From Candidatus Pantoea bituminis (GTDB lineage: Bacteria; Pseudomonadota; Gammaproteobacteria; Enterobacterales; Enterobacteriaceae): DNA of 64,000 nucleotides. The notes beneath the pieces were generated by a model, which worked only from the letters and a program-made list of their open reading frames with translations, was not told the origin of the DNA and made no database searches. Location: NCBI RefSeq assembly GCF_018842675.1, contig NZ_JAGTWO010000004.1, forward strand, positions 124,001 to 188,000. Direction: 5' to 3'. The position numbers were made by a program, and so were the translations under genes. This document shows positions 17,182 through 27,828 of this stretch, piece by piece (the first letter of the stretch is position 1; the number at the start of each line of letters is the position of its first letter).

Positions 17182-18675
17182 ATGGCAAAAGAGAAAAAAC
17201 GTGGCTTTTTTTCCTGGCTAGGATTTGGCAAAGAGGAAGAAACGCAAAAACCGGTTGAGACGCCAGAGCAGGAGCAGGAACAACAGCCTGCTGAAGCTGA
17301 GGTTCAGCAGCCGGAACATCCATCCCAGGCGCTCAACGAGGCCGAAGCGGACGCGGAAGAGACTGTCGCCATTACCGAAGCGGTGGCCGAACAGCAACGC
17401 GAAGCGGAAACTGAACCTGAACTCGAAACTGAATCTGAACCAGAACCTCAACTGATCGTCGCTGAACCCGACGTTTTGGCGACACCAGAAGCGGTTAAAG
17501 CCGATCCTGAAGCGCTGCTTGAAGTTGAGCCAGAAGTTGAACTTGAGCCAGAGCCAGACGTGGCTGAAGTTGTCGACATCGACGTGGAAGACATCGAAGA
17601 CGACGCGCCACTCAGCGACGAAGAGCTGGAAGCGCTGGCACTCGCCGATGCAGGCATCATCGAAGAGGCGGAAGTCGTTGAGCCGGAAGATACCGTCAGC
17701 GATCTGCCGTTAGCGGCCGCACCCATCATTTCCCACGAGCAGGAACGTCCTACTAAAGAGGGCTTTTTTGCGCGCCTGAAGCGTAGCCTGGTTAAAACCC
17801 GTCAGAATCTTGGCTCGGGCTTTATCAGTCTGTTCCGCGGCAAGAAAATTGATGACGAGCTGTTTGAAGAACTGGAAGAGCAACTGCTGATCGCTGATGT
17901 TGGCGTGGAAACCACGCGTCGCATCATCACCAATCTGACGCAACAGGCAAACCGCAAACAGCTGCGTGACGCTGAAGCGCTATACGGTCTGCTGAAAACT
18001 GAAATGGCCGATATTCTGGCTAAAGTTGATGCGCCGCTGGATGTGACCGGTCAAACACCTTTCGTCATCCTGATGGTTGGCGTGAACGGCGTGGGTAAAA
18101 CCACCACCATCGGTAAGATGGCGCGCCAGTATCAGGCCGAAGGCAAATCAGTGATGCTGGCGGCGGGTGACACCTTCCGTGCCGCTGCTGTTGAACAGCT
18201 TCAGGTTTGGGGCCAACGCAACAACATTCCTGTTATTGCTCAGCATACCGGCGCTGATTCCGCCTCGGTGATTTTTGACGCGATTCAGGCTGCCAAATCA
18301 CGCGGCGTAGATGTGTTGATTGCCGATACTGCGGGTCGCTTGCAGAATAAAGCGCATCTCATGGAAGAACTAAAGAAAATCACTCGCGTCATGAAGAAGC
18401 TGGATGATTCTGCGCCGCACGAAGTGATGCTGACGCTGGACGCCAGCACTGGGCAGAACGCCGTTAGCCAAGCCAAACTGTTCCATGAAGCGGTGGGTTT
18501 AACCGGTATTACCCTCACCAAGCTGGATGGTACGGCCAAAGGCGGCGTGATCTTCTCGATAGCCGATCAGTTCAGTATTCCGATTCGCTATATCGGTGTT
18601 GGGGAAGGCATTGAGGATTTACGGCCGTTCAAGGCTGAAGATTTTATTGAGGCACTGTTTGCCCGAGAGGACTAA
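17182..18675 (+). CDS. ftsY: Signal recognition particle receptor FtsY
   Basis: FtsY is the SRP receptor GTPase that docks ribosome-nascent chain complexes at the inner membrane. The start MAKEKKRGFFSWLGFGK (amphipathic membrane-targeting helix) follows GAGGAG. Residues about 15-195 form the long acidic A domain, dominated by Glu/Ala/Pro/Val. The NG domain follows with GVNGVGKTTTIGK (about 300), DTFRAAA, DTAGR (about 382) and TKLDGTAKGG (about 447). The 497-residue length matches enterobacterial FtsY. ftsE starts 6 bases after its stop. Confidence 0.97.
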   Translation: MAKEKKRGFFSWLGFGKEEETQKPVETPEQEQEQQPAEAEVQQPEHPSQALNEAEADAEETVAITEAVAEQQREAETEPELETESEPEPQLIVAEPDVLATPEAVKADPEALLEVEPEVELEPEPDVAEVVDIDVEDIEDDAPLSDEELEALALADAGIIEEAEVVEPEDTVSDLPLAAAPIISHEQERPTKEGFFARLKRSLVKTRQNLGSGFISLFRGKKIDDELFEELEEQLLIADVGVETTRRIITNLTQQANRKQLRDAEALYGLLKTEMADILAKVDAPLDVTGQTPFVILMVGVNGVGKTTTIGKMARQYQAEGKSVMLAAGDTFRAAAVEQLQVWGQRNNIPVIAQHTGADSASVIFDAIQAAKSRGVDVLIADTAGRLQNKAHLMEELKKITRVMKKLDDSAPHEVMLTLDASTGQNAVSQAKLFHEAVGLTGITLTKLDGTAKGGVIFSIADQFSIPIRYIGVGEGIEDLRPFKAEDFIEALFARED

Positions 18676-18680
18676 TTGGG

Positions 18681-19349
18681 ATGATTCGCTTTCAAGAGGT
18701 GAGTAAGGCATATCTCGGTGGACGTCAGGCGTTGCAGGGCGTGGATTTTCATCTGCGTCCCGGCGAAATGGCGTTCCTGACCGGCCATTCTGGTGCCGGT
18801 AAAAGTACGTTGCTGAAGTTGATATGCGGCATTGAACGTCCAAGCGCCGGACAAATTTGGTTTAGCGGACATGATATTTCTCGCCTGCGCAACAGCGAGG
18901 TGCCATTCCTGCGTCGCCAAATCGGCATGATTTTCCAGGATCACCATCTGCTGATGGATCGTTCCGTTTATGAAAACGTGGCGATTCCGCTGATCATTTC
19001 GGGTGCCAGCGGCGAAGATATTCGTCGTCGCGTGTCAGCGGCACTGGATAAAGTCGGCTTACTCGACAAAGCGAAAAGTTTTCCGATTCAGCTTTCTGGT
19101 GGTGAACAGCAGCGTGTTGGTATTGCGCGCGCAGTGGTTAACAAACCTGCTGTACTGCTGGCGGATGAGCCCACCGGTAACCTTGACGATGCACTGTCGG
19201 AAGATATTCTTCGGCTGTTCGAGGAGTTTAATCGCGTTGGCGTAACGGTGTTGATGGCAACGCACGACAGCGGCTTGATTGCGCGTCGTCAGTATCGTGT
19301 CATGACGCTGAATCAGGGACGTTTGCATGGAGGCCACGATGGTCAATAA
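18681..19349 (+). CDS. ftsE: Cell division ATP-binding protein FtsE
   Basis: FtsE is the ATPase of the FtsEX complex, which recruits EnvC and activates periplasmic amidases during septation. The 222-residue protein has Walker [10 protein letters not shown] (about residue 36), signature [14 protein letters not shown] (about 139) and Walker [13 protein letters not shown]. It is translationally close to ftsY and overlaps ftsX by 11 bases. Only a weak ribosome binding site precedes it, suggesting coupling to ftsY. Confidence 0.97.
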   Translation: MIRFQEVSKAYLGGRQALQGVDFHLRPGEMAFLTGHSGAGKSTLLKLICGIERPSAGQIWFSGHDISRLRNSEVPFLRRQIGMIFQDHHLLMDRSVYENVAIPLIISGASGEDIRRRVSAALDKVGLLDKAKSFPIQLSGGEQQRVGIARAVVNKPAVLLADEPTGNLDDALSEDILRLFEEFNRVGVTVLMATHDSGLIARRQYRVMTLNQGRLHGGHDGQ

Positions 19350-20322
19350 ACGCAATAAACGCCCAGCGGCGCCAAAAGCGAAGCAGCCGTCAAAAAGCAA
19401 AGCGCTGAAAGGCGGCTGGCAGGAACAGTGGCGTTATGCCCTGCGCGGCACGCTGTCAGATATGTGGCGTCAACCGCTGGCAACGCTGTTAACGGTGATG
19501 GTCATTGCGATTTCGCTTACCTTGCCCAGCGTCTGTTACATGGTATGGAAAAACGTGAGTCAGGCCGCGACGCAATGGTATCCCGCGCCGCAGTTGACGG
19601 TTTATCTCTCCAAAACGTTGGATGATACAGCAGCAGAAAACGTGGTGGCACAGCTTAAGCAAGTCGATGGTGTGGATAACGTCAATTATCTGACCCGCGA
19701 AGAAGCGTTGAACGAGTTCCGCAACTGGTCTGGGTTTGGTGGTGCAATGGATATGCTGGAGCAAAATCCGCTGCCGGCAGTGGCTATCATCACGCCGAAA
19801 CTTAATTTCCAAAATTCAGACACCATGCAAAATCTGCGCGACAGCGTGGCGAAAGTGCAGGGCGTGGATGAAGTGCGTATGGATGACAGCTGGTTTGCCA
19901 GGTTAGCGGCATTAACAGGATTAGTCGGTCAAATTGCGTCGATGATTGGCATCCTGATGATCATCGCGGTGTTCCTTGTGATAGGCAACAGCGTGCGGCT
20001 CAGCATCTTTGCCCGGCGCGACACCATCAATGTGCAGAAACTGATAGGCGCTACCGACGGCTTTATTCTGCGTCCGTTTTTATACGGCGGCGCATTGTTA
20101 GGCCTAAGCGGCGCGGTATTATCCTTGATCCTGTCGGAAGTATTGGTGTTAAGGCTGCAATCGGTAGTGGCTAACGTTGCATCGGTGTTTGGCACCACAT
20201 TCTTGCTGGAAGGTTTTTCCTGGGATGAAGCGTTGCTGCTATTACTGATTGCCGCGATCATTGGTTGGATCGCCGCCTGGCTGGCGACAGTTCAACATTT
20301 ACGTCGTTTTACGCCCCAGTAA
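19339..20322 (+). CDS. ftsX: Cell division membrane protein FtsX
   Basis: FtsX is the membrane partner of FtsE. The start [13 protein letters not shown] at 19339 is chosen because GGAGG stands 6 bases upstream; an ATG at 19327 is the alternative. A basic cytoplasmic N-terminus is followed by TM1 ([19 protein letters not shown]), a large periplasmic loop (EnvC-binding region, about residues 75-205) and three C-terminal TM segments. About 327 residues; E. coli FtsX is a little longer at the N-terminus. Confidence 0.96.
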   Translation: MVNKRNKRPAAPKAKQPSKSKALKGGWQEQWRYALRGTLSDMWRQPLATLLTVMVIAISLTLPSVCYMVWKNVSQAATQWYPAPQLTVYLSKTLDDTAAENVVAQLKQVDGVDNVNYLTREEALNEFRNWSGFGGAMDMLEQNPLPAVAIITPKLNFQNSDTMQNLRDSVAKVQGVDEVRMDDSWFARLAALTGLVGQIASMIGILMIIAVFLVIGNSVRLSIFARRDTINVQKLIGATDGFILRPFLYGGALLGLSGAVLSLILSEVLVLRLQSVVANVASVFGTTFLLEGFSWDEALLLLLIAAIIGWIAAWLATVQHLRRFTPQ

Positions 20323-20351
20323 ACGCCTGCAACATTTTTTGCTATAATGGT

Positions 20352-20385
20352 CCTCTGCTATCGACAAGGGAAAGCAGAGGATCTT
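20352..20385 (+). terminator. Terminator downstream of ftsX
   Basis: CCTCTGCT and AGCAGAGG form an 8-bp stem with a 13-nt loop, followed by ATCTTTTCC. It separates the fts operon from rpoH. A TATAAT sequence at 20343-20348 just before it may be a promoter -10 for rpoH. Confidence 0.65.
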
Positions 20386-20436
20386 TTCCCCGCTTTCCTT
20401 CTTGTCATCTGTGTGTAAAATATGCACCGCTAATAT

Positions 20437-20465
20437 TGAACTTGTGGATAACTTTATCATCCAAT
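20437..20465 (+). promoter_or_regulatory. rpoH promoter region: sigma-E type -35 overlapping a DnaA box
   Basis: GAACTT at 20438-20443 matches the sigma-E -35 element of E. coli rpoH P3, with TCCAA about 16 bases downstream as a weaker -10. TGTGGATAA at 20443-20451 is a perfect DnaA box on the complementary strand, overlapping it as in E. coli. Heat-shock sigma synthesis would thus be tied to envelope stress and DnaA level. The assignment rests on similarity of position and sequence. Confidence 0.7.
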
Positions 20466-20579
20466 AAGTAGCACAGATTGCTTTCGAACTTTTAGCGGCG
20501 TTGACATACTGTAGCGTCTGCTCAAGGACGACGGTTCAAAGAACTGTGCAGCTATTCCACTTGATTTGTGAGGGTTTGA

Positions 20580-21437
20580 ATGACCAAAGAAATGCAAACT
20601 TTAGCTATTGCTCCTCTTGGTAACCTGGAATCATACATTCGGGCTGCCAATGTCTGGCCGATGCTGTCGGCAGAAGAGGAAAAAGCGTTGGCTGAACGGC
20701 TGCATTACCAGGGCGATCTGGATGCGGCAAAGACGCTGATCCTGTCTCACCTACGCTTTGTAGTTCATATCGCTCGTAATTATTCCGGTTACGGCCTGCC
20801 GCAAGCGGACCTGATTCAGGAGGGCAACATCGGCTTAATGAAAGCCGTGCGTCGCTTCAACCCTGAAGTGGGTGTGCGTCTGGTTTCTTTTGCCGTGCAC
20901 TGGATTAAAGCCGAGATTCACGAATACGTGCTGCGTAACTGGCGTATCGTGAAAGTCGCTACCACGAAAGCACAACGTAAGTTGTTCTTTAACCTGCGTA
21001 AAACCAAGCAGCGTCTGGGCTGGTTTAACCAGGATGAAGTTGAAATGGTTGCGCGTGAACTGGGCGTAAGCAGTAAAGACGTGCGTGAAATGGAATCACG
21101 TATGGCCGCACAGGATATGACCTTCGATATGTCCGCAGACGATGAAAGCGGTGAAGGTAAATCCATGGCACCCGTGTTGTATCTGCAGGATAAAACCTCA
21201 GACTTCGCGGACGGCATCGAAGAGGATAACTGGGATTCGCATGCGGCAGACAAGCTGAGCTATGCGATGGAAGGCCTCGACGAACGCAGCCAGCACATTA
21301 TCCGTGCACGTTGGTTAGATGAAGACAACAAAACCACGCTGCAAGAGTTAGCCGATCAGTACGGCGTGTCAGCAGAACGTGTGCGACAGCTCGAGAAGAA
21401 TGCCATGAAAAAACTGCGTATGGCGATCGAAGCGTAA
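20580..21437 (+). CDS. rpoH: RNA polymerase heat-shock sigma factor sigma-32
   Basis: RpoH directs transcription of chaperone and protease genes after heat shock. The 285-residue protein is nearly identical to the E. coli one through region 2 ([33 protein letters not shown], shown in parts), the RpoH box QRKLFFNLR (about 132-140) and the region 4.2 helix-turn-helix ([20 protein letters not shown]). GAGGG precedes the ATG. The first codons (ATGACCAAAGAAATGCAAAC) resemble the E. coli region that takes part in the mRNA thermosensor. Confidence 0.98.
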   Translation: MTKEMQTLAIAPLGNLESYIRAANVWPMLSAEEEKALAERLHYQGDLDAAKTLILSHLRFVVHIARNYSGYGLPQADLIQEGNIGLMKAVRRFNPEVGVRLVSFAVHWIKAEIHEYVLRNWRIVKVATTKAQRKLFFNLRKTKQRLGWFNQDEVEMVARELGVSSKDVREMESRMAAQDMTFDMSADDESGEGKSMAPVLYLQDKTSDFADGIEEDNWDSHAADKLSYAMEGLDERSQHIIRARWLDEDNKTTLQELADQYGVSAERVRQLEKNAMKKLRMAIEA

Positions 21438-21458
21438 TAACGCGAAGCGTTAATGAAA

Positions 21459-21485
21459 GAGGGCGACAACATGTCGCCCTTTTTG
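21459..21485 (+). terminator. Terminator of rpoH
   Basis: AGGGCGACA-aca-TGTCGCCCT followed by TTTTG is a strong rho-independent terminator 22 bases after the rpoH stop; it may also serve convergent panM. Confidence 0.88.
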
Positions 21486-21510
21486 TTGCCTGCGGTTTAT
21501 AGTCTGAAAC

Positions 21511-21897
21511 TCACTTCACCCAGCCGTCGGTTTGCGCCCTGAATCCACAGGCCTGCATAAACGCCGCACGAATCCTTTGATCATCACTGCCATCATCCGC
21601 AATCCACCAATCCGCCAGCGACGGATTCTGCGCCATGGTCTCTTCCAGCAGATATTGCCCAACGCCGCGACGCCGCGTGGCATCTCGCACCCTTAAGCGA
21701 TGTACCTTTCCGTGTATCCCCGAAATTTCCAGTTGCAGCGCAGCTAATAAGCGGTCATTAAAACGCGCCGCATACAGCCGATGATTCTCGCTCAGCGACT
21801 GCTCTAACTTTTCTATGTCCAGTTCAGGCCAAACTTTGCCTAAGTCGATGCGGTCCTGCGTTGTAAACGCTGTTAAGCGCAGGATAGTGAGTTTCAT
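21511..21897 (-). CDS. panM: PanD regulatory factor PanM (PanZ)
   Basis: PanM is a GNAT-fold protein that triggers the self-cleavage of pro-PanD to active aspartate decarboxylase and acts as a CoA-dependent regulator of pantothenate synthesis. The 128-residue protein starts MKLTILRLTAF (the longer in-frame version is unsupported) and shows the acetyl-CoA-binding segment RLRVRDATRRRGVGQYLLEE. In E. coli it stands between livJ and livK; here rpoH adjoins it directly. Confidence 0.92.
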   Translation of the reverse strand: MKLTILRLTAFTTQDRIDLGKVWPELDIEKLEQSLSENHRLYAARFNDRLLAALQLEISGIHGKVHRLRVRDATRRRGVGQYLLEETMAQNPSLADWWIADDGSDDQRIRAAFMQACGFRAQTDGWVK

Positions 21898-22299
21898 GGC
21901 AAACACCTGTTGGTTTAAAAGAGGAAGTGTAGCGAAATTATACAACCACAGCGCCAGCAGATTTTCCTGAATAAAACAGGTCAAAAGTTGGCCTGGATGC
22001 CAGAATGATAGTTGTAAACAAGTAAACCTGAGGCATAAACCAGCATAATGCGCTGGAGAAATGGTGAAAATACGGCCATTGCATCCAGTAGATTATGCTG
22101 CGTAACCCTGCCGTTACTGAATATGTCAGTTGATTTACCGAAGAAACATCCTGTTTAATGAGCTGAAAAATAAAGCCTTATTACCAATAAATGCCAGAAA
22201 AGCGTGCTAACTCATTATTGTTTAATCAGTTTTCAACTTTATCTGGCAGAAAATAAAGCAACTCACAACAAACACGACATAACAGATGGGGTAGTTCGG
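21898..22299. promoter_or_regulatory. panM-livK divergent control region
   Basis: This 402-base AT-rich gap contains no convincing gene; an in-frame upstream extension of livK (from 22204) lacks homology. Promoters for panM and for the liv operon should be here, and Lrp control is expected from E. coli, but no individual site can be assigned with confidence. Confidence 0.45.
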
Positions 22300-23412
22300 A
22301 TGAAGATGAAAGGTCGCGCGTTACTGGCAGGATGCGTTGCACTGGCGATGAGCCATGCTGCGCTGGCAAAAGACATTAAAGTGGCCATCGTTGGGGCGAT
22401 GTCAGGTCCGGTTGCACAATATGGCGATATGCAGTTCGCAGGCGCAACGCAGGCCATTGAAGACATCAACGCGAAAGGCGGCATCAACGGTGACAAGCTG
22501 GTTGCGGTAAAATATGACGATGCCTGTGACCCAAAACAAGCGGTCGCCGTGGCGAACAAAGTGATTAACGATGGCATCCGCTATGTGATTGGCCATCTTT
22601 GCTCCTCTTCAACTCAGCCCGCTTCTGACATCTATGAAGACGAAGGCGTACTGATGATTACGCCAGCCGCTACCGCGCCAGACTTAACCTCTCGCGGATA
22701 CAAGCTGATTATGCGTACCACCGGCCTCGATTCTGACCAAGGCCCTACGGCGGCAAAATATGCGATGAGCGAGATCAAACCACAGCGTATCGCTATCGTT
22801 CATGACAAACAGCAATATGGCGAAGGCCTGGCGCGTTCGGTACAAAAAAGTCTGAAAGACGCAGGCGCTAACATTGTGATGTTTGAAGGTATCACCGCAG
22901 GCGATAAAGATTTTTCTACGCTGGTGGCCCGCCTGAAAAAAGATAACGTCGATTTCGTCTACTTCGGCGGTTACTACCCAGAAATGGGCCAGATCGTACG
23001 CCAGGCGCGTGCAGCGGGCCTGAAAACCCAGTTTATGGGGCCAGAAGGCGTGGGCAATGCCTCGCTGTCGAACATTGCTGGTGCTGCCTCTGAAGGCATG
23101 CTGGTGACGTTACCGAAGCGTTACGATCAAGTGCCAACCAACAAAACCATTGTTGATGCGCTGAAAGCCAAAAAGCTCGATCCAACCGGCCCCTTTGTCT
23201 GGACCACCTACGCGGCATTGCAATCGCTGGTGGCTGGTATGGAGCGCAGCAAGAGCGCAGAGCCAGAAGATATTGTGAAGAACCTGAAAGAGGGCGCAGC
23301 CGTGCCGACCGTGATGGGCGACCTGAGCTGGGATGAGAAGGGCGACCTGAAAGGCTTCGAATTTGGTGTGTTCAAGTGGCATGCCGACGGTACGTCTACT
23401 GCGGTGAAATAA
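22300..23412 (+). CDS. livK: Periplasmic leucine/branched-chain amino acid binding protein
   Basis: This is the substrate-binding component of the LivKHMGF importer. A signal peptide [20 protein letters not shown] with cleavage after ALA precedes [20 protein letters not shown]. The segments [15 protein letters not shown] and [13 protein letters not shown] carry the disulfide and ligand-binding residues (Ser and Thr). The 370-residue length fits. It is closest to E. coli LivK by its C-terminus ([17 protein letters not shown]). It is the only binding protein at this locus; livJ is not present. Confidence 0.94.
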   Translation: MKMKGRALLAGCVALAMSHAALAKDIKVAIVGAMSGPVAQYGDMQFAGATQAIEDINAKGGINGDKLVAVKYDDACDPKQAVAVANKVINDGIRYVIGHLCSSSTQPASDIYEDEGVLMITPAATAPDLTSRGYKLIMRTTGLDSDQGPTAAKYAMSEIKPQRIAIVHDKQQYGEGLARSVQKSLKDAGANIVMFEGITAGDKDFSTLVARLKKDNVDFVYFGGYYPEMGQIVRQARAAGLKTQFMGPEGVGNASLSNIAGAASEGMLVTLPKRYDQVPTNKTIVDALKAKKLDPTGPFVWTTYAALQSLVAGMERSKSAEPEDIVKNLKEGAAVPTVMGDLSWDEKGDLKGFEFGVFKWHADGTSTAVK

Positions 23413-23417
23413 GTTTT

Positions 23418-23442
23418 AGGGGCGGCTTTAATGCCGCCTTTA
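23418..23442 (+). terminator. Hairpin between livK and livH
   Basis: GGCGGC-tttaat-GCCGCC followed by TTTAT lies 8 bases after the livK stop. Such hairpins typically raise binding-protein mRNA level relative to downstream transporter genes by partial termination or 3'-end protection. Confidence 0.7.
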
Positions 23443-23526
23443 TCAACACGGCTTTACTTTCCGCCTGGCTGTCAAAGATTCACGCTAACGCATTCAGTTC
23501 ACGGACGTTTTTTTAAGGTACATTCT

Positions 23527-24453
23527 ATGTCCGAGCAATTCCTCTATTTCCTTCAGCAAATGTTCAACGGTGTTACCCTTGGCAGCACCTACGCGCTGAT
23601 CGCCATCGGTTACACCATGGTTTACGGCATTATCGGCATGATTAACTTCGCCCACGGCGAGGTCTACATGATCGGTAGCTATGTCTCCTTCATCGTGATT
23701 GCCGCCCTGATGATGATGGGCATCGACACTACGTGGCTAATGATTGCCGCCGGTTTCGTGATGGCGGTGATCATTTCCAGCGCTTACGGCTGGAGCATTG
23801 AGCGCGTGGCATATAAGCCGGTGCGCTCTTCTAAGCGATTGATCGCGCTGATCTCCGCGATCGGTATGTCGATCTTTCTGCAAAACTACGTCAGCCTGAC
23901 GCAAGGTTCCCGCGACCTCGCGCTGCCAAGCTTGATTACCGGGCAATGGACGGTAGGCGAAAGCAACGGCTTTGCCGCCACCATTTCAACCATGCAAATT
24001 GTTATTTGGATTGTGACCTTCCTGGCGATGCTGGCGTTGACCACGTTTATCCGCTATTCCCGCATGGGCCGCGCCTGTCGCGCCTGCGCTGAAGACCTGA
24101 AAATGGCCAGCCTGTTGGGGATCAACACTGACCGCGTGATTTCGCTAACCTTTGTGATCGGTGCGGCGATGGCGGCAGTTGCAGGTGTGCTGTTAGGCCA
24201 GTTCTACGGTTCAATCAACCCCTTTATCGGCTTTATGGCGGGGATGAAAGCGTTTACCGCGGCGGTTTTAGGCGGCATTGGCAGCATTCCCGGCGCGATG
24301 ATTGGCGGATTAGTATTGGGTATTGCTGAAGCACTGACATCGGCCTACCTCAGCACTGAATACAAAGATGTGGTTTCGTTTGCCTTGCTGATTGTGGTGC
24401 TGTTGGTGATGCCGACCGGAATTCTGGGGCGCCCGGAGGTCGAAAAAGTATGA
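23527..24453 (+). CDS. livH: Branched-chain amino acid ABC transporter permease LivH
   Basis: LivH is one of two inner-membrane permeases of the Liv importer. The start [15 protein letters not shown] follows AAGGTACATTCT and gives 308 residues, exactly the E. coli length; the upstream extension from 23431 is rejected. About eight membrane segments and the conserved [20 protein letters not shown] loop, which contacts the ATPase, are visible. It overlaps livM by ATGA. Confidence 0.96.
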   Translation: MSEQFLYFLQQMFNGVTLGSTYALIAIGYTMVYGIIGMINFAHGEVYMIGSYVSFIVIAALMMMGIDTTWLMIAAGFVMAVIISSAYGWSIERVAYKPVRSSKRLIALISAIGMSIFLQNYVSLTQGSRDLALPSLITGQWTVGESNGFAATISTMQIVIWIVTFLAMLALTTFIRYSRMGRACRACAEDLKMASLLGINTDRVISLTFVIGAAMAAVAGVLLGQFYGSINPFIGFMAGMKAFTAAVLGGIGSIPGAMIGGLVLGIAEALTSAYLSTEYKDVVSFALLIVVLLVMPTGILGRPEVEKV

Positions 24454-25721
24454 AGTCTTCCTTCGTTAATGCACTTATCTCCTCGCTGATGCTGCTGGTT
24501 CTCGCCACCTTTTTCATGGGGTTGCGCCTGAACCTGGATGGCACGAATTTGATAGTACAGAACGCCGGTAGTCTGCGGTGGGAATGGATCGCTGTCGCCT
24601 GCGTGGTGGTATTCTTATTCCAGCTGATGCGCCCAGTGTGGCAGAGCGGCATGAAGAAAGTTTCGTTGCCCGCGTTCGTATTACCCGGCATTGATGGTTC
24701 CACGCCAAAGCAGAAACTGGTGATGGGGATCATGATCCTGGCCGCTGTTGCCTGGCCGTTTTTGGTCTCACGCGGCACCGTCGATATCGCCACCATGACG
24801 TTGATTTACATCATGCTTGGCCTTGGCCTCAATGTAGTGGTTGGCCTTTCTGGCCTGTTAGTATTGGGCTACGGCGGTTTCTATGCGATTGGCGCTTACA
24901 CTTTCGCGCTGCTTAATCACTATTTCGGTTTAGGTTTCTGGGAATGTCTGCCGCTGGCGGGCATTGTGGCAGCGATGTTTGGTCTACTGCTGGGTTTCCC
25001 GGTGCTGCGCTTGCGTGGCGACTATTTGGCGATTGTGACGCTTGGCTTTGGCGAAATTGTGCGTATTTTGCTGCTCAATAACACCGACATCACCGGTGGT
25101 CCAAACGGCATCAGCCAGATCCCCAAACCCACCTTTTTCGGGCTGGAGTTTAACCGCACCCCGCGTGATGGCGGCTGGGATACCTTCCATAACGTCTTTG
25201 GCCTGAAATACGATCCCAGCGACCGCATCATTTTCCTCTATTTGGTTGCGCTACTGCTGGTGGTGCTCACGCTGTTTGTGATCAATCGTCTGCTGCGCAT
25301 GCCGCTGGGCCGTGCGTGGGAAGCGCTGCGTGAAGATGAAATTGCCTGCCGCTCGCTGGGCCTCAGCCCAACGCGCATCAAGCTCACCGCTTTTACCATC
25401 AGCGCCGCCTTTGCCGGGTTTGCCGGTAGCCTGTTTGCAGCACGACAGGGCTTTGTTAGCCCCGAATCCTTTACCTTTGTTGAATCCGCCTTTGTACTGG
25501 CGATTGTGGTGTTGGGCGGCATGGGTTCGCAGTTTGCCGTGATTCTCGCCGCCATTCTGCTGGTGGTTTCGCGTGAACTTATGCGCGATCTCAATGAATA
25601 CAGCATGTTGGTGCTGGGTGGATTAATGGTGCTAATGATGATTTGGCGCCCGCAAGGTCTGCTGCCGATGAAGCGTCCACACCTGAAACTCAAGCAGGGT
25701 AAAAAAGGAGAGCAGGCATGA
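24450..25721 (+). CDS. livM: Branched-chain amino acid ABC transporter permease LivM
   Basis: LivM is the second permease; 423 residues against 425 in E. coli. A longer N-terminal hydrophobic region precedes the conserved core ([34 protein letters not shown] as the ATPase-contact loop). Its start overlaps the livH stop and its stop overlaps the livG start, both by four bases, indicating tight translational coupling. Confidence 0.96.
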   Translation: MKSSFVNALISSLMLLVLATFFMGLRLNLDGTNLIVQNAGSLRWEWIAVACVVVFLFQLMRPVWQSGMKKVSLPAFVLPGIDGSTPKQKLVMGIMILAAVAWPFLVSRGTVDIATMTLIYIMLGLGLNVVVGLSGLLVLGYGGFYAIGAYTFALLNHYFGLGFWECLPLAGIVAAMFGLLLGFPVLRLRGDYLAIVTLGFGEIVRILLLNNTDITGGPNGISQIPKPTFFGLEFNRTPRDGGWDTFHNVFGLKYDPSDRIIFLYLVALLLVVLTLFVINRLLRMPLGRAWEALREDEIACRSLGLSPTRIKLTAFTISAAFAGFAGSLFAARQGFVSPESFTFVESAFVLAIVVLGGMGSQFAVILAAILLVVSRELMRDLNEYSMLVLGGLMVLMMIWRPQGLLPMKRPHLKLKQGKKGEQA

Positions 25722-26485
25722 GTCAGCCTTTGTTAGCCGTTGAAGGCCTGATGATGCGCTTCGGCGGCCTGTTAGCCGTGAATAACGTGGCGCTGGAACT
25801 GCGTCCGCAAGAGATCGTTTCTTTGATTGGCCCAAATGGCGCCGGCAAAACCACCGTTTTTAACTGCCTGACCGGTTTCTACAAACCCACCGGCGGCAGC
25901 ATCAAGTTGCGCGATCAGCATCTTGAAGGGTTGCCGGGCCAAAAGATTGCGCGCATGGGCATCGTTCGCACCTTCCAACATGTGCGTCTGTTCCGCGAAA
26001 TGACGGTGATTGAAAACCTGTTAGTGGCGCAGCATCAGCACCTGAAAAGTGGCGTGTTCTCTGGATTATTGAAAACGCCAGCGTTTCGCCGCAGCGAAAG
26101 TGAAGCGTTGGATCGCGCCGCAACCTGGCTGGATCGCGTGGGCTTGCTGGAAATGGCAAACCGGCAGGCGGGCAATCTGGCGTATGGTCAGCAGCGTCGT
26201 CTGGAAATCGCCCGCTGCATGGTGACACGCCCAGAAATTCTGATGCTGGATGAACCCGCGGCGGGTTTGAACCCCAAAGAAACCCACGAACTGGATGAGT
26301 TGATTGCTGAACTGCGCGGTGATCACAAGGTTTCCGTGTTGTTGATTGAACACGATATGAAGCTGGTAATGGGTATTTCCGATCGTATTTACGTGGTGAA
26401 CCAAGGAACGCCATTAGCCAACGGCACGCCGGAAGAGATTCGCAATAACCCGGATGTGATCCGTGCCTATTTAGGAGAGGCGTAA
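25718..26485 (+). CDS. livG: Branched-chain amino acid ABC transporter ATPase LivG
   Basis: LivG is one of two ATPases driving the Liv importer. The 255-residue protein shows Walker [10 protein letters not shown] (about residue 38), signature [13 protein letters not shown] and Walker [11 protein letters not shown], the last typical of the LivG class. It overlaps livM by ATGA and is followed by livF after one base. Confidence 0.96.
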   Translation: MSQPLLAVEGLMMRFGGLLAVNNVALELRPQEIVSLIGPNGAGKTTVFNCLTGFYKPTGGSIKLRDQHLEGLPGQKIARMGIVRTFQHVRLFREMTVIENLLVAQHQHLKSGVFSGLLKTPAFRRSESEALDRAATWLDRVGLLEMANRQAGNLAYGQQRRLEIARCMVTRPEILMLDEPAAGLNPKETHELDELIAELRGDHKVSVLLIEHDMKLVMGISDRIYVVNQGTPLANGTPEEIRNNPDVIRAYLGEA

Positions 26486-26486
26486 C

Positions 26487-27200
26487 ATGGCCAACACGAT
26501 GTTAACCATTGAGAACGTCAGCGCGCATTACGGCAAAATCCAGGCGCTGCACAATGTCAGCCTGTATATCAACCAAGGCGAAATCGTCACCTTGATTGGC
26601 GCGAACGGCGCAGGTAAAACCACGCTGCTCGGCACGTTGTGTGGCGAACCTCGCGCCACGCAGGGCTCCATCACCTTTGACGGTAAAGCCATAACCGACT
26701 GGCAAACTGCACGCATCATGCGTGAAGCGATTGCGATTGTGCCGGAAGGGCGTCGCGTCTTTTCACGCATGACGGTGGAAGAAAATCTGGCGATGGGTGG
26801 TTTTTTTGCCAGCCGTCAGCAGTATCAGGAGCGCATCAAGCGCGTTTATGCGCTGTTTCCGCGTCTGGATGAGCGCAGATTACAGCGCGCAGGAACCATG
26901 TCCGGTGGCGAACAGCAGATGTTAGCGATTGGTCGTGCATTGATGAGCCAGCCGCGTCTGTTACTGCTGGATGAGCCTTCACTCGGTCTGGCTCCGATTA
27001 TTATTCAGCAAATTTTCGATACCATTGAGCAGCTGCGTAGCGAAGGGATGACCATTTTCCTTGTGGAGCAGAATGCGAATCAGGCATTGAAACTGGCCGA
27101 TCGGGGTTACGTGTTGGAAAACGGCCATGTGGTGCTGGAAGATACCGGCGCTGCGTTGTTATCCAATGAAGCGGTACGCAGTGCTTATTTAGGCGCCTAG
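26487..27200 (+). CDS. livF: Branched-chain amino acid ABC transporter ATPase LivF
   Basis: LivF is the second ATPase of the system: Walker A GANGAGKTT, signature MSGGEQQMLAIGRA, Walker B LLLDEPSLGLAP, and C-terminal NEAVRSAYLG as in E. coli. 237 residues. It closes the liv operon; the downstream tandem repeat array begins about 20 bases after its stop and probably ends the transcript. Confidence 0.96.
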   Translation: MANTMLTIENVSAHYGKIQALHNVSLYINQGEIVTLIGANGAGKTTLLGTLCGEPRATQGSITFDGKAITDWQTARIMREAIAIVPEGRRVFSRMTVEENLAMGGFFASRQQYQERIKRVYALFPRLDERRLQRAGTMSGGEQQMLAIGRALMSQPRLLLLDEPSLGLAPIIIQQIFDTIEQLRSEGMTIFLVEQNANQALKLADRGYVLENGHVVLEDTGAALLSNEAVRSAYLGA

Positions 27201-27236
27201 TTTTCCTGTTGCTCTAACTCAAGTACGAGGTCGTTG

Positions 27237-27357
27237 CCCCCACCTCAGTCCTCCCCCATACATGGGGGAGGAAGACGCTGCTCTATGTTAGTGAGGAAGC
27301 GGCATATGGCAGCGTCTCCTTCCCCTGCTTTGCGGGGGAAGGCCGGGATGGGGGACA
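27237..27357 (+). repeat. Cloverleaf repeat, array copy 1
   Basis: Arms in order: left outer strand CCCCCACCTC, hairpin CCTCCCCCA-TACA-TGGGGGAGG, central stem AGACGCTGC / GCAGCGTCT closing a variable loop, hairpin CCTTCCCC-TGCTTTGC-GGGGGAAGG, right outer strand GATGGGGGACA. Outer strands pair to close a four-way structure. Confidence 0.88.
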
Positions 27358-27415
27358 GCGCGCAGATGAGGTCGTTTGTCCCCCACCTCAATCCTCTCAG
27401 GTGCGAGGTCGTTTG

Positions 27416-27535
27416 CCCCCACCTCAATCCTCCCCCATACATGGGGGAGGAAGACGCTGCTCTATGTTAGTGAGGAAGCGGCATATGGCAGCGTCTCCTT
27501 CCCCGCTTCGCGGGGGAAGGCCGGGATGGGGGACA
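27416..27535 (+). repeat. Cloverleaf repeat, array copy 2
   Basis: Nearly identical to copy 1, including the central loop with TCTATGTTAGTGAGGAAGCG. The right hairpin loop is GCTTCGC instead of TGCTTTGC, so the loop varies while the stem is kept. Confidence 0.88.
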
Positions 27536-27593
27536 GCGCGCAGATGAGGTCGTTTGTCCCCCACCTCAATCCTCTCAGGTGCGAGGTCGTTTG

Positions 27594-27736
27594 CCCCCCA
27601 CCTCAGTCCTCCCCCATACATGGGGGAGGAAGACGCTGCAATATGCTCGCTCTGAAATTGCCTGTAGCAGCTCCTTACCTGCATATGGCAGCGTCTCCTT
27701 CCCCTGCTTTGCGGGGGAAGGCCGGGATGGGGGACA
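27594..27736 (+). repeat. Cloverleaf repeat, array copy 3 (enlarged central loop)
   Basis: All stems match copy 1, but the central loop is replaced by a longer sequence beginning AATATGCTCGCTCTGAAATT, extended by about 22 bases before the closing strand GCAGCGTCT. This shows the central loop tolerates unrelated or inserted sequence. Confidence 0.86.
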
Positions 27737-27828
27737 GCGAGTACCTCACCAAAGCAGCGTGCACCTCAGTCAGCTAAGTACGGAGCCGCCGGCCCCCCAC
27801 CTCAATCCTCTCAGGTGCGAGGTCGTTG

